From [Empedobacter] haloabium (lineage in GTDB: Bacteria; Pseudomonadota; Gammaproteobacteria; Burkholderiales; Burkholderiaceae_D), in assembly GCA_008011715.2 (NCBI GenBank), contig CP136508.1, positions 2,294,001 through 2,358,000 on the forward strand: DNA of 64,000 nucleotides. The letters are read 5' to 3'. Shown piece by piece: positions 40,807 to 50,154 of this stretch. The position numbers and the translations under genes were made by a program. Position 1 is the stretch's first letter. Every line of letters begins with the position of its first letter. The notes beneath the pieces were generated by a model. That model was not told the DNA's origin and searched no databases. It saw only the letters and a program-made list of their open reading frames with translations.

Positions 40807-42621
40807 GTGAACGCCGCCGTCACCGCCACCTGCCTACTCGCATTGCTGCATTTCGGCCGCCCCGTGCTGCAGCCGATCGTCCTGGCGTTGATGCTGAGTC
40901 TCGCGGTGGCGCCGCTGATCCGGGCATTGGCCGGGACGGGCCTGTCGCGCCTGCATGCGACCTTCGCCACATTGGGACTGGTCTGCGCCGCGCTGGTGGC
41001 GGGCGGCATGCTGCTGGGCGCGCAACTGCTGACGCTGTCGGACGACCTGCCGCAATACCGCAGCGAGATCCTGGTCAAGCTGCGCGACGTGCAGCGCCTG
41101 GCCGAACGGCAGCCGCTGGCCCGTTTCCCGGTCGACCTGCTCGGCGACGAAGCCTTCGCGGCGCCGGAAGAGGGCGCCGAACCGCGCCTGCAGGCGGACG
41201 GCACGCGGCCGATTCCCGTCGAGATCCGCGAGCACACGTCGGCCAAGGACACGCTGACGAAGTTTGTCGCGGCGATCTCCGGCCCGCTGGGCGAGGCGGG
41301 CCTGGTGTTCGTGCTGCTGGTGTTCATCCTGCTCGACAGCGAGAACCTGCGCGAGCGCGTGCTGCGGCTGACGGGCCAGCGCACCGTCAGCCGCACGCTC
41401 AAAGGGCTGGAGGACGCGGCCCATGGGGTGTCGCGCTTCTTCTTTTCGCAGTTCGTCGTCAACCTGGTCTTCGGTGCCGTGCTGGCCGTGCTGCTGTGGG
41501 TGCTGGGCCTGCCCCACGCGGCCTTGCTGGGTGTCCTGTGCGCGCTGCTGCGCTTCGTGCCTTACATCGGCGCGCTGATCGCGGCCAGCGGCATCGCGCT
41601 GTTTGCCGCCGCCTGCGGGCCGGGCTGGGCCCTGGCGGTGTATGCCGTCGTCATCTTCGGCGTGCTGGAAGTGGTGCTGGCCAATGTCATCGAGCCGCGC
41701 GTGTATGGCCACAGCTCCGGCATGTCGCCGCTGGCCGTGATCGTGTCGGCGCTGTTCTGGAGCGCGCTGTGGGGGCCGGTCGGGCTGTTGCTGGCCACGC
41801 CGCTGACCTTGTGCATCGTCGTCGCCGGACGCTACATCAAGGCGCTGGAACCGGTCAGCATCCTGCTGGCCGAGGCGCCCAACGCCAGCGAGGCGCAGCG
41901 CTTCTACCACCGCCTGCTGGGCGGCGAGGCGGCCGCGATCGTGCAGGACGCGCGCGCGTTCCTGCGCAAGTACACCCTGGCGCGCTACTGCGACCAGGTG
42001 CTGCTGCCAGGCGTCGAGCTGGCGGTGGCCGACCTGCGCGACGACAGCGCCGAACCGGGCCAGCAGCAGCGCGTGCGCGCCACCATCGCGCTGGTCACGG
42101 AAACGCTGGGGCAGCGCGCGGCGCCGCTGCGCTCGCACCGCCGGCGCGTGTCGATGCTGAACGAAAGCATCGGCGCCCACCTGCGCCACGCGCGCGAGGA
42201 GCGGCTGGGCCGCTGGCAGGGCTCGCTGGAGGTGCCGGAGCGCTCCATCGTGTTGTGCGCCAGCCTGCCGACGGTGCGCGAGGAATTCCTGTGCGAGCTG
42301 CTGGTGGTCAGCCTGCGCGAGGCCGGTATCGACGCGCGCAGCCTGGTGCTGGGCGGCCTGGACGACGACAGCCGGCCCGACGCCGAGCACCTGGTGTCGA
42401 GCGTGCTGGTCGTGCATCCTGCCGACAGCGCGCCGGATGCCTGGCTGGAAGCCGTCGGCCGGCTGCGCGCCAACCTGCCGGACGCGCCGCTGGTGGCCAT
42501 CGCGCCACGCGAGCCGGCCATGCCGCAGGCGCTCGGCCAGCATGTGGACCTGGTGCTGAAATCGTTCGAGGAGGCACTGGCGTTCGTCACGCCGGCCAAG
42601 GCGGGCGCCGCGGGCGGCTAG
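40807..42621 (+). CDS. AI-2E family permease with long cytoplasmic tail
   Basis: A member of the AI-2E/PerM membrane family. Hydrophobic segments near residues 10-30, 50-75 and 155-180, and a cluster from about 210 to 340, flank the soluble loop (residues about 80-150) usual for the family. Segments LRFVPYIGALIAASGI and SPLAVIVSALFWSALWGP are family landmarks. After about residue 350 there are roughly 240 more residues of soluble sequence, much longer than the typical ~350-residue family member. The probable start is GTG 40807; a TTG at 40792 is in frame, and no ATG is near. The substrate is unknown; the AI-2 name is historical. A second member lies at 51995. Confidence 0.85.
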   Translation: MNAAVTATCLLALLHFGRPVLQPIVLALMLSLAVAPLIRALAGTGLSRLHATFATLGLVCAALVAGGMLLGAQLLTLSDDLPQYRSEILVKLRDVQRLAERQPLARFPVDLLGDEAFAAPEEGAEPRLQADGTRPIPVEIREHTSAKDTLTKFVAAISGPLGEAGLVFVLLVFILLDSENLRERVLRLTGQRTVSRTLKGLEDAAHGVSRFFFSQFVVNLVFGAVLAVLLWVLGLPHAALLGVLCALLRFVPYIGALIAASGIALFAAACGPGWALAVYAVVIFGVLEVVLANVIEPRVYGHSSGMSPLAVIVSALFWSALWGPVGLLLATPLTLCIVVAGRYIKALEPVSILLAEAPNASEAQRFYHRLLGGEAAAIVQDARAFLRKYTLARYCDQVLLPGVELAVADLRDDSAEPGQQQRVRATIALVTETLGQRAAPLRSHRRRVSMLNESIGAHLRHAREERLGRWQGSLEVPERSIVLCASLPTVREEFLCELLVVSLREAGIDARSLVLGGLDDDSRPDAEHLVSSVLVVHPADSAPDAWLEAVGRLRANLPDAPLVAIAPREPAMPQALGQHVDLVLKSFEEALAFVTPAKAGAAGG

Positions 42622-43808
42622 AGCGGGGAATGGGCGTCCGGCCGCGGCGAGCGGATCAGGTCTGCCGCATGGCGGCGGCCGGCTTCCGTCAGGTAAGGCC
42701 ACAGCAGGTCATAAGGGATCGTGAAGGCGACGGCGCACAGGCGGTCGGCATCGCCGCGTGTTTCGGGGGCGACACCCAGGCCCTCCGCCTGCGCCCACAT
42801 GTGGGCACCATCGAACTTGACTGTGACGGCGTCGCCGCATTCTTCCCTTTCCTCGCGGCCGCTGGTGTCGAGGAAGCGGCTCAACGCCGATCCGCGTGGT
42901 TCGACCGGCTGCTCCTCGTCCTGCTCCGGTGCTTCGACGACGGTGGCCCGTGGCTCGGCGGCAGGCCCGCCCTCGGGGTCCAGCTCACCGGTGGACGCCA
43001 GGGTCAGCCAGTCGGGAAGCAACCACTTGCTGACGTCCTCCCACTCCTGCGTGACGAGATTCCACGTCCGGACGCTATTGCCAACGCCGCCGTGGGCACC
43101 GCCGCAAGCGCCTTCATTGTGGTTGCTGATCGCTACCAACGCATCGCCATAGGCTATGACCTTGCTCTCGTCCTCGCGGTAGTTGTTGTGGTCGGGGCCT
43201 CGATCGATGAAGCCGAGGACGCGACACCACAGCGCCTCCTCGAGCTTGTCCGTGAAGTGTTTCAACAGCTTCTCGTTCAGCGCGGCAACCCCCGGCCCGT
43301 CGCCGAGAAAGCGCAGTCCTTGCAGGCCGCTTGCCCCCGGCACGGTGAATTCCTGCCAGGCACGGCGCTCGTCCAGCACGACCAGCCGCGTGATCCGCAG
43401 TTTCAGGCCGGCGAGCCGGGTGGCGCCGTAGGCGTCGCGCTCGATAGCGCCGGCTGCCAGTCGGTCACTGGCGCCGCCATGGGCCGCGGTGCGCACGCCC
43501 GCCAGCCGACCGTCCGCGCAGGTGAGCCTCAGTACACCGGTAGGATGCCCGCGCAAATCGCTTTCCTGCCATGCATCCGGATGTCCCGCCAGCGGCGTGA
43601 GGACCAGCTCGTCCAGGCTGCCGCCACGGTAGTAGCGGCCGGCCAGCGTATCGCCGCTGGCGAGCGCCTTGTCGATCTCCAGGCTGACGGCCTCCTTGCC
43701 CAGCGTGCCGCGCCAGACGCCTTCCCCGCAGGGTGCGGCCGCGGCCCGGGCGGAGAGGGCCAGCGCAACGCTGAGCACCAGTAAGTGATGACAATGGTGG
43801 CGGGGCAT
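42618..43808 (-). CDS. secreted protein of unknown function
   Basis: A 396-residue protein with an N-terminal signal peptide (hydrophobic LLVLSVALALSARAAAA). The N-terminal half (GEGVWRGTLGKEAVSLEI) looks like a beta-rich domain repeated in many periplasmic proteins. A Cys-containing segment (NHNEGACGGAHGG) and WNLVTQEWEDVSKWL recall DUF3298/RsiV-like domains, but this is weak. An acidic linker (EAPEQDEEQP) lies near residue 290. It is convergent with the AI-2E permease and overlaps it by four bases. No function is proposed. Confidence 0.75.
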   Translation of the reverse strand: MPRHHCHHLLVLSVALALSARAAAAPCGEGVWRGTLGKEAVSLEIDKALASGDTLAGRYYRGGSLDELVLTPLAGHPDAWQESDLRGHPTGVLRLTCADGRLAGVRTAAHGGASDRLAAGAIERDAYGATRLAGLKLRITRLVVLDERRAWQEFTVPGASGLQGLRFLGDGPGVAALNEKLLKHFTDKLEEALWCRVLGFIDRGPDHNNYREDESKVIAYGDALVAISNHNEGACGGAHGGVGNSVRTWNLVTQEWEDVSKWLLPDWLTLASTGELDPEGGPAAEPRATVVEAPEQDEEQPVEPRGSALSRFLDTSGREEREECGDAVTVKFDGAHMWAQAEGLGVAPETRGDADRLCAVAFTIPYDLLWPYLTEAGRRHAADLIRSPRPDAHSPL

Positions 43809-43866
43809 GGACGCTCCTGGTGGTAAAGATGCGCCAGTGTAGCGTGCACGACCGTGCCGCGCCGCC

Positions 43867-44163
43867 TCAGACCAGATTCACGCCCAGCACGAAGCGGATC
43901 TTGCCCACGTTCGCGCCTTCGCGCTCGACCTCGACCGAGCGCAGCACGGGCAGCACCAGCGATGTGCCGCTGCCGTATACCTCGCCATGCCGCTGCAGGT
44001 AGCGCAGCTCGGTTTCCGCGACCTGGAAGGGTTCCACCGAGTAGGGGGTGCCGGCCGCGTTGCAGCCGTGCTCGACCAGCTTCTTCATGATGCGCCGGCA
44101 GCCCTCGTCGACCGGGGCGTCGGCGACTGCGATATCCAATGTGATGTTGCCTGTTTTTCTCAT
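43867..44163 (-). CDS. small hypothetical protein
   Basis: The frame extends upstream to 44355, but ATG 44163 has AGGAGGA at the right distance and begins the sensible sequence (MRKTGNITLDIAVADAPVDE). The 98-residue product is soluble, acidic-to-neutral and Val-rich near the end (VEREGANVGKIRFVLGVNLV). I recognise no family. The region 44164-44420 between it and the divergent cupin gene is AT-richer and probably holds both promoters. Confidence 0.6.
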   Translation of the reverse strand: MRKTGNITLDIAVADAPVDEGCRRIMKKLVEHGCNAAGTPYSVEPFQVAETELRYLQRHGEVYGSGTSLVLPVLRSVEVEREGANVGKIRFVLGVNLV

Positions 44164-44420
44164 GCATCGTCCTCCTGCGGCCTGTCCTGCACGGGCAGGC
44201 CGACACGGCCCGCTGGTAGCGATATCAGCCGTATTGGTTATTGCTGTGGAGATACCGCTAATATGACAGATTGATGACATTTCGTAAAGGTGGACAGCCG
44301 CGGCCGCACAGATCGGCGCTGGCGTTGCCGGCCGCCTGCACCGCCACGTACGCACTGGACGCCACGGTAGACGCGCGTGCCCGGCTGTGCCAGTATCGTC
44401 GGCACATCCGAGGAGACGCC

Positions 44421-44798
44421 ATGACGCTCGATCCGCAATCCACCTACGTACACCTGGGCGAGGACGGCGCGGCCACGCCGTTGTCCGCCGCCGGCTTCTG
44501 GGACATGCCGGCAGCGGACGCCGCCCGCTTCGGCGGCGGCTGGACCATTACGGAATTCACCTTCAGCGACGATTGGTCCAACTGGGAGCGGCATCCGGCC
44601 GGGGACGAGTTCGTCTACCTGCTGGCCGGCGCCGCCGATCTGTGGCTGGAGCAGAACGGCGCCCTGCGGATCGTCGCGCTGCAGGGCAGTGGCGCCGTGC
44701 TGGTGCCGCGCGGCACCTGGCATACGGCCCGGATCAAGGCGCCCAGCCGGATGCTGTTCGTGACGCGGGGCGAGGGAACGGAGCACCGGCCGGATTGA
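44421..44798 (+). CDS. small cupin-fold protein
   Basis: A 125-residue protein with the cupin pattern: HPAGDEFVYLLAGAADLWLE (first motif) and a second block GSGAVLVPRGTWHTARIKAP with the His expected at the metal site. ATG 44421 has GAGGAG six bases upstream; the open frame from 44271 contains no better start. Single-domain cupins of this size bind small ligands or act as isomerases or dioxygenases; the role here is open. Confidence 0.8.
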   Translation: MTLDPQSTYVHLGEDGAATPLSAAGFWDMPAADAARFGGGWTITEFTFSDDWSNWERHPAGDEFVYLLAGAADLWLEQNGALRIVALQGSGAVLVPRGTWHTARIKAPSRMLFVTRGEGTEHRPD

Positions 44799-44966
44799 GC
44801 GCGCCGCTGCGGCCGCTGGCTCGCACCCGGCGGTCGCAGGCGACTGGCGGTTTGCTACTGCATGAAATGACAGTCGCGCTCCCGACACGGCCGTTTTTGC
44901 GTTATCGTCACTTGCCTGATGCCGGGGCGCGCCGTGCGCGGCCCGACCTGCCTGGAGATATCGACC

Positions 44967-45974
44967 ATGATCAGCATGAATCAGCTGGCCGCGCCCTTCG
45001 TTGCGCTGTCGGTACTGGCCGGCCTGGTGCCGGGCACCGCGGCCGCCGTGCCGCAGGAGGAAGCGATCGCATTGCGGACGCCCAGCGGCACCCTGAACGG
45101 CACCTTGCGGCTGCCGGCGGGCGGCAAGCCGGTGGGCGTGGTGCTGATCATCGCCGGTTCCGGTCCGACCGACCGTGACGGCAACAATGCGCTGGCCGGC
45201 CGCAACGACAGCCTGAAGCTGCTGGCGGAGGCGCTGGCCGGGGCTGGCTACGCATCGGTGCGCTACGACAAGCGCGGGATCGGCCAGAGCAGCGGCGCCG
45301 GCGTGGATGAGGCGGCGCTGCGCCTGGAAATGTACGTGGACGATGCCGCGGCCTGGGTGAGCAAGCTGAACGGCAGCGGCCGCTTTCCCGCGGTCGTGAT
45401 CGCCGGGCACAGCGAGGGGTCGCTGATCGGCATGCTGGCGGCCCAGCGTGCCAACGTGGCGTCGTTCATTTCCCTGGCGGGCAGTGCCGACGGTCTCGGC
45501 ACGTTGTTGCGCAAGCAGCTGGCCAGCCAGCTGCCGCCCGCCCTGGCGGCCGACAACGAACGTATCCTGCAGGCCATCGAACGTGGCGTCACCACCGACG
45601 CCGTGCCCGCGCCACTGCAGGCGTTGTACCGGCCCAGCGTCCAGCCCTACCTGATCTCGTCGGTGCGCTACGTGCCGGCGCGCGAGATCGGCAAGCTGAA
45701 GGTACCGGTATTGCTGGTGCAGGGGACAACGGACCTGCAGGTCGGGGTCGAGCAGGTGCGGGCGCTGCAGGCGGCCAAACCGGACGCTTGCCTCGCCCTG
45801 CTGCCGGGCATGAACCATGTGCTCAAGGAAGTGCCTGCGGACCTGGCGGCGCAGCAGCGCTCCTATGGCGATCCCGCCTTGCCATTGCACCAGGCGCTCC
45901 CGGCTGCGATTGAACGCTTCCTGCGCAAGCCCTGTGCCGTGCCGGCCGCGCCGGCTCCGGCCGAGGCCAGCTGA
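44967..45974 (+). CDS. secreted alpha/beta hydrolase (S33-like)
   Basis: A 335-residue protein from ATG 44967 (GGAG upstream), with a signal peptide (LAAPFVALSVLAGLVPGTAAA). The hydrolase landmarks are IAGSGPTDRDGNN (oxyanion region), RYDKRGIGQSSG, the nucleophile GHSEGS, an Asp in LLVQGTTDLQV and a His in GMNHVLKEV, giving a complete Ser-Asp-His triad. Proteins of this layout are annotated as alpha/beta hydrolases or serine aminopeptidase S33-like. The upstream in-frame start at 44919 would spoil the signal peptide. The neighbours give no functional hint. Confidence 0.85.
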   Translation: MISMNQLAAPFVALSVLAGLVPGTAAAVPQEEAIALRTPSGTLNGTLRLPAGGKPVGVVLIIAGSGPTDRDGNNALAGRNDSLKLLAEALAGAGYASVRYDKRGIGQSSGAGVDEAALRLEMYVDDAAAWVSKLNGSGRFPAVVIAGHSEGSLIGMLAAQRANVASFISLAGSADGLGTLLRKQLASQLPPALAADNERILQAIERGVTTDAVPAPLQALYRPSVQPYLISSVRYVPAREIGKLKVPVLLVQGTTDLQVGVEQVRALQAAKPDACLALLPGMNHVLKEVPADLAAQQRSYGDPALPLHQALPAAIERFLRKPCAVPAAPAPAEAS

Positions 45975-46007
45975 CGGCGCGCTGCCGTTCGGAACAAGGA
46001 GAAAACA

Positions 46008-46544
46008 ATGACGAAGGCCGAACTTCCGGTATCGCGGCGCCAGCTCGGCTGGCTGGCCGTCATGCTGCTGACACCGATCCTGCTCGTCAGCGTCGCCGTG
46101 ACCCAGGTGCCCCCGAAGCCCGGCCATACGGCCATGGACGCCTTGCTGGGCTGGAGCGTGCTTGGCGCCGTGACGCTGGTGCTGCTGACCATGCTGGTCA
46201 TGATGGCGCGGCGCCACGCGATCGACATCGACGACAACGTCCTCGTGGTACGTCACAGTCTCTACACGCTGCGCCTGCGCCGGGCCGACGTCGGCGCGCT
46301 GCACCTGCGCCGGGTCACGTCGCGCAACGAACTGGGACTGGGCCTGCGCACGAACGGTATCGCGGCCTGCGGCTATTATTCCGGCTGGTTCTCGGGCCAG
46401 CGCGGCGAGCGCGTCTTTTGTGCCGTGTCCACGTGGCCGGCCTACCTCGTTACCGTCGAGGGCAACGCGCGCTGCCGGCGCCTCGCGCTGAGCATGTCTG
46501 CCGAGGTGGCCCAGCGCGTTGCCCGCTGGGCGCCGCCAGCGTAG
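46008..46544 (+). CDS. membrane protein with bacterial PH-like domain
   Basis: ATG 46008 has AAGGAG seven bases upstream. The 178-residue product has two hydrophobic segments (residues about 13-33 and 46-66) followed by a compact C-terminal domain (IDIDDNVLVVRHSLYTLRLR, then YLVTVEGN near 145) that looks like a bacterial pleckstrin-homology fold, as in proteins with two TM helices and a PH_10-type domain. It starts 33 bases after the hydrolase gene. The function is unknown. Confidence 0.6.
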   Translation: MTKAELPVSRRQLGWLAVMLLTPILLVSVAVTQVPPKPGHTAMDALLGWSVLGAVTLVLLTMLVMMARRHAIDIDDNVLVVRHSLYTLRLRRADVGALHLRRVTSRNELGLGLRTNGIAACGYYSGWFSGQRGERVFCAVSTWPAYLVTVEGNARCRRLALSMSAEVAQRVARWAPPA

Positions 46545-46576
46545 TCGCCAGCGCACGCAGTTGTCAATAAGGTATC

Positions 46577-47218
46577 ATGCGCGGTTTTGACTGCCGCGAC
46601 CCCATGATGCCTTGTCCCCGATTTCTGTTCCGCCTGTTCCTGATGTGGTGTGCCCTGTGCCTGTGCATGAGCGCCAGCGCCGCGCCGAAAGACCCGTACG
46701 ACCCCGGCAGCCCGGCCGCCGCCGTGCTGCCCGTGCTGCAGGCGCTGGGCGCCGTGCCGGCCGACGCGGCCGATGCGGTGCAGCGTTACGACGCGATCCT
46801 GGCACCCCAGGTCAATATGCACATGTTCCTCGATGCAGTGCTGCTGCGCGCGCCGCAGGGCATGCGCGCGCTGGACGAGGCAAGCCAGGAGCGCCTGGGC
46901 ACCCTGGTGCGCCGGCATCTGATCGCCAGCCACCTCGACCTGCTGCGCCAGCTGGGCCGCGCCATCGTGCCGCGCAAGGTCGGCGACATGGTGGACGTGT
47001 CGATGGGCTCGGTGGTGTTCGACGCGCGGCGCGGCAAGGCCAAGCCGGTGCGCCTGCAGGTGCTGACGGTGCGCGGCTGGAGCGACTGGAAGATCGGCGA
47101 CCTGGCGCTGGGCGACACGCTGCTGTCGGACCGTTGCCGTGCCGCATACGCCAAGGAGATCCAGGCCGGCGGCGCGCCCGCGCTGCTGGCGCGGCTGGAG
47201 GCCGAGGCCGCGCGCTGA
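46577..47218 (+). CDS. secreted MlaC-like protein
   Basis: ATG 46577 has AAGG four bases upstream; ATG 46604 or 46607 would give a shorter, cleaner signal peptide (CPRFLFRLFLMWCALCLCMS) and may be the true start. The mature part has the order seen in MlaC/Ttg2D phospholipid-binding proteins: a helical half with VLPVLQALG and LRQLGR, then GWSDWKIGDLALGDTLLSD and IQAGGAPALLARLEAE, which parallels the MlaC ending (WKV-D-EG-SL, then EI-GG-GLI). The match is by eye and weak, and no mla genes are adjacent. It may bind a lipid in the periplasm. Confidence 0.55.
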   Translation: MRGFDCRDPMMPCPRFLFRLFLMWCALCLCMSASAAPKDPYDPGSPAAAVLPVLQALGAVPADAADAVQRYDAILAPQVNMHMFLDAVLLRAPQGMRALDEASQERLGTLVRRHLIASHLDLLRQLGRAIVPRKVGDMVDVSMGSVVFDARRGKAKPVRLQVLTVRGWSDWKIGDLALGDTLLSDRCRAAYAKEIQAGGAPALLARLEAEAAR

Positions 47219-47312
47219 ACCCGCAATGGACAAGGCGCCGTGCCCCGGTCCTGATGAACTTTCCGATTTCAGAAGGAAACTTCATTGGGACGAGGGCACA
47301 GCGCCATGGAGA

Positions 47313-47347
47313 ACGCCCGCCAGCATGCAAAGCACACTGGCGGGCGT
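47313..47347. terminator. hairpin between convergent genes
   Basis: An 11-base perfect stem (47313-47323 with 47337-47347, ACGCCCGCCAG) around a 13-base loop lies in the 155-base gap between the MlaC-like gene and the DUF3297 gene, which converge here. There is no T-run, so it may be a weak bidirectional terminator or an RNA-stabilising hairpin. Confidence 0.4.
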
Positions 47348-47373
47348 GGAGAAGACCGGCCAGTCGGCCGGGC

Positions 47374-47622
47374 TTACAGGTAAAACGCTTCGACCTTGCC
47401 TTTCAGCTTGATCAGCATCGGCTGGCCCTTGCGGTCCAGCGCCTTGCCGGCCGGGACCTTGATCCAGCCTTCGCTGATGCAGTATTCGGAGACGTCCTGG
47501 CGTTCCTTGTCGTTGAAGCGGATGCCGACGTCGTGTTCGAACACGGCGGCCACGTGATGCGGGCTGCGCGGGTCCGTCGACAGACGGTCCGGCAGGGGAG
47601 GGAGTTGTTTGGTATCGTTCAT
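47374..47622 (-). CDS. DUF3297 family protein
   Basis: An 82-residue protein starting MNDTKQLPPLPDRLSTDPRS and containing HHVAAVFEHDVGIRFNDKER, EYCISEGWIKVPAGKALDRK and IKLKGKVEAFYL. This is the full-length pattern of the small DUF3297 proteins common in Proteobacteria; the function is unknown. ATG 47622 is preferred over 47631 because it gives the conserved N-terminus. It follows the DUF5710 gene by 52 bases on the same strand. Confidence 0.88.
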   Translation of the reverse strand: MNDTKQLPPLPDRLSTDPRSPHHVAAVFEHDVGIRFNDKERQDVSEYCISEGWIKVPAGKALDRKGQPMLIKLKGKVEAFYL

Positions 47623-47674
47623 GGGCGCCAATTATCCGTCAACTGGGCGTTTGCCACAACCCGCGCACGCCGCG

Positions 47675-47992
47675 TCAGTCCTGCATCCAGCGGGCGAACG
47701 GCGCCGCGTCCACGCCGGCCGGCACGTACCACTTCTTGATCGCCGCGTCCCAGCGCGCGCCCAGGGCCTTGGCCTCGTCCTTTTCCGCGAACGGCACCTT
47801 CAGCACCGCGACGGCCTGCGCCGACTTCGCGCGCGCCGGGGCGGACGGGCGGGCGACGGGCGCCGCGGCGCCCGCGGCGGGCCACACGGGGGCGGTCGTC
47901 TCGACCTGCGAGCCGTCTGCCCGCACCTCGACCCAGCGGGTGTCGTCGAGCTTCAGTTTGTAGGGCGGCGCAAAGGGCAGGTCGGGCGTCAT
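47675..47992 (-). CDS. DUF5710-domain protein
   Basis: A 105-residue protein. The C-terminal 45 residues hold the DUF5710 signature VPFAEKDEAKALGARWDAAI-KKWYVPAGVD, a short motif also found appended to DNA-processing proteins. The N-terminal half is a variable Ala/Pro-rich linker after LDDTRWVEVRADGS. The role is unknown. It is likely co-transcribed with the DUF3297 gene. Confidence 0.8.
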   Translation of the reverse strand: MTPDLPFAPPYKLKLDDTRWVEVRADGSQVETTAPVWPAAGAAAPVARPSAPARAKSAQAVAVLKVPFAEKDEAKALGARWDAAIKKWYVPAGVDAAPFARWMQD

Positions 47993-48036
47993 GACGATAC
48001 TGGATGAGGAAACCGGGCCGGCATTATAACAAGGGC

Positions 48037-50154
48037 TCAGCCGGCCGGCGCGAGGGCGCGGCGCAGGTCGTCCGCGCTGGCCGGCTTGGTCAGGTGCACG
48101 TCGAAACCGGCCGCGCGGGCCCGCTCCACGTCCGCCTTCTGGCCGTAGCCGGTCAGTGCCACCAGCCGCAGCGGCGCGGCGCCCGCTTCCTCGCGCAGCG
48201 CGGCGGCCAGCGCATAGCCGTCCATGTCCGGCAGGCCGATGTCGAGGATCGCCACCGCCGGCGGATGGCGCCGGCCCAGCGCCAGCGCCTCGGCCGCGCT
48301 GTGCGCCACGTGCACGTCGTGGCCGATCTGGCGCAGCAGCGCCGCGCTGGTGACGGCAGCGTCCTCGTTGTCGTCCACCAGCAGCACGCGCTGGGCGGGC
48401 ATCGGCGCGTGCGGCGCGCTGTCGGCCGGGCTGGCGGACGATTGCGTCAGCGGCAGCTCCACCTCGAAGCGGCTGCCCTGGCCGGGCCCGGCGCTGTGCG
48501 CGCTCACGCGGCCGCCGTGCAGCTCGACGATGCGGCGCACGATGGCCAGGCCCAGGCCCAGCCCGCCGGTGCGCCGGGCCAGCTGCTGCGGCGCCTGGAA
48601 GAACGGATCGAACACGTGTTCCAGCAACGCCGCGCTCATGCCGACGCCCGTGTCGCTGACGGTCAGGCAGGCATGGCCCGGCGTCGTCGTCAGCGTCACC
48701 TGCGCGCTGGCGCCGCCGAAGCGGGCCGCGTTCGACAGCAGGTTGTTCAGCACTTGGGTCAGGCGGCTGTCGTCGCCCCGCACCCAGACGTCGATTGGCG
48801 CGGCCAGCGCGATCTGCTGGCCCGGGAACGCGGCCACCGCCTGGCGCACGATGTCGGCCAGGTTGACGGGGCGCAGCTCCAGCTGCAGCTTGCCGGAGGT
48901 GATGCGCGACACGTCCAGCAGGTCGTCCACCAGCCGGCGCAGGTGGTTGACCTGGCGCCGCAGCACGGCGCGTTCGCGCTTGGTCGTCGCCTCGTCGCGC
49001 AGGTCCATCAGGTCGAGCGAGGCGACGATGGGGCTGAGCGGATTGCGCAGCTCATGCCCCAGCACGGCCAGGAACTCGTCCTTGGCGCGGCCCGCCTCGC
49101 GTGCCCGGGCCAGCGCCTGTTCCTGCTGGTCGAGCGCCTCGCGCAGCGACGCCAGCAGGCGCGAACGTTCCTCCTCGTGCGCCGTGTGCTGGCGCGCGGC
49201 CGCCGTCAGCGCCTCGCCGATCGTGCGGAGCTCGCGAATGCGCGAGGGAGGCACGCTGACGGCGGCGCCGGCGCCCAGCGCGGACGCGGCCGATTGCAAC
49301 TGGCGCGTGGCGCGCACCATGCGCGCGGCCAGCAGCGAGGCCAGCGCGATACAGGCCGCCAGCGAGCCGGCGATGCCCATGCCGTACATGGCAAAGCTGT
49401 GCAGGAAGGCCGAGCGCAGCAGGGCCGTCGGCGTGCCCACGGCCACGGTCCAGCCGTAGCGTGACAGCCGCGTATAGGCCGCCGTCACGTCCATCCCTTC
49501 CAGGGTGGTGCTGGCACCCACCCCTTCCGGCAACGGGTGGTGCAGCAGGCGCGTCAGGCTGGGGCTGGGCGGGCCGCCCACGCGCGCCCGGTGATCGGCG
49601 GAGCGCGCCACGATCAGGCCCGAGCTGTCCAGCACCGAAATGACGGCGCCGGGCGGCACCACCTGGCGCTGAATCACGCGCAGCAGCCGGTCGGGGCGGA
49701 TCACGGCCGTCAGCACGTACAGGCGCCCCGCCGCGTCGCTCACCGGCACCCGCACGGGCAGCGCGACGCGGCCGCCGGCACCGCGTGCGACGTGGCCGAC
49801 CACCGCATGACGCACGGCCAGCGCCTGGCGCAGGCTGGCCGGGTCGGCGATCGGCACGGCCGGCGCGCCATAGGGGGCGGTAGTGCGGAACAGCATGTTG
49901 CCGTTGCCATCGGTCAGGATCACGGACAGCCACTCGGGCTGCGTTGCGGCCTGCAACCGGGCCACGGCGTAGAAGGCGGCGACGTCGCCTGCCGCCAGCG
50001 CGGGCGTGCGCGCCATGCCGGTCAGCGTGGCGACGACGCCGTCGAGTTCCGCGTCGGCGGCGCTCGACAGTGCCCGTGCCAGGTCCAGCATCGAGCGTTC
50101 CTGCTCGCGTTGCTGGTACTCGCTGGCGGCATGGATGCTCCACACGCCCAGCAA
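48037..50154 (-). CDS. hybrid sensor histidine kinase with receiver domain
   Basis: A 705-residue sensor from TTG 50154. Order: extracytoplasmic dCACHE-like sensor (residues about 30-235), TM helix (about 255-280), HAMP-like linker and coiled coil (280-350), HisKA with LGHELRNPLSPI (phospho-His near 365), HATPase with NLLSNAARFGG, DTGVGMS and GGLGLGLAIVRRIVELHGG, and a C-terminal receiver (VLLVDDNEDAA, AILDIGLPDMDGY with the phospho-Asp, HLTKPAS). The same frame continues upstream with a clear membrane helix (IALRTLLILLTGLGLLPLA) as far as a TAA stop, but there is no ATG, GTG or TTG in it; the first possible codon is ATT 50211. The real start is therefore probably upstream of 50154, or the sequence has an error there. 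The signal is unknown. Confidence 0.85.
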   Translation of the reverse strand: MLGVWSIHAASEYQQREQERSMLDLARALSSAADAELDGVVATLTGMARTPALAAGDVAAFYAVARLQAATQPEWLSVILTDGNGNMLFRTTAPYGAPAVPIADPASLRQALAVRHAVVGHVARGAGGRVALPVRVPVSDAAGRLYVLTAVIRPDRLLRVIQRQVVPPGAVISVLDSSGLIVARSADHRARVGGPPSPSLTRLLHHPLPEGVGASTTLEGMDVTAAYTRLSRYGWTVAVGTPTALLRSAFLHSFAMYGMGIAGSLAACIALASLLAARMVRATRQLQSAASALGAGAAVSVPPSRIRELRTIGEALTAAARQHTAHEEERSRLLASLREALDQQEQALARAREAGRAKDEFLAVLGHELRNPLSPIVASLDLMDLRDEATTKRERAVLRRQVNHLRRLVDDLLDVSRITSGKLQLELRPVNLADIVRQAVAAFPGQQIALAAPIDVWVRGDDSRLTQVLNNLLSNAARFGGASAQVTLTTTPGHACLTVSDTGVGMSAALLEHVFDPFFQAPQQLARRTGGLGLGLAIVRRIVELHGGRVSAHSAGPGQGSRFEVELPLTQSSASPADSAPHAPMPAQRVLLVDDNEDAAVTSAALLRQIGHDVHVAHSAAEALALGRRHPPAVAILDIGLPDMDGYALAAALREEAGAAPLRLVALTGYGQKADVERARAAGFDVHLTKPASADDLRRALAPAG

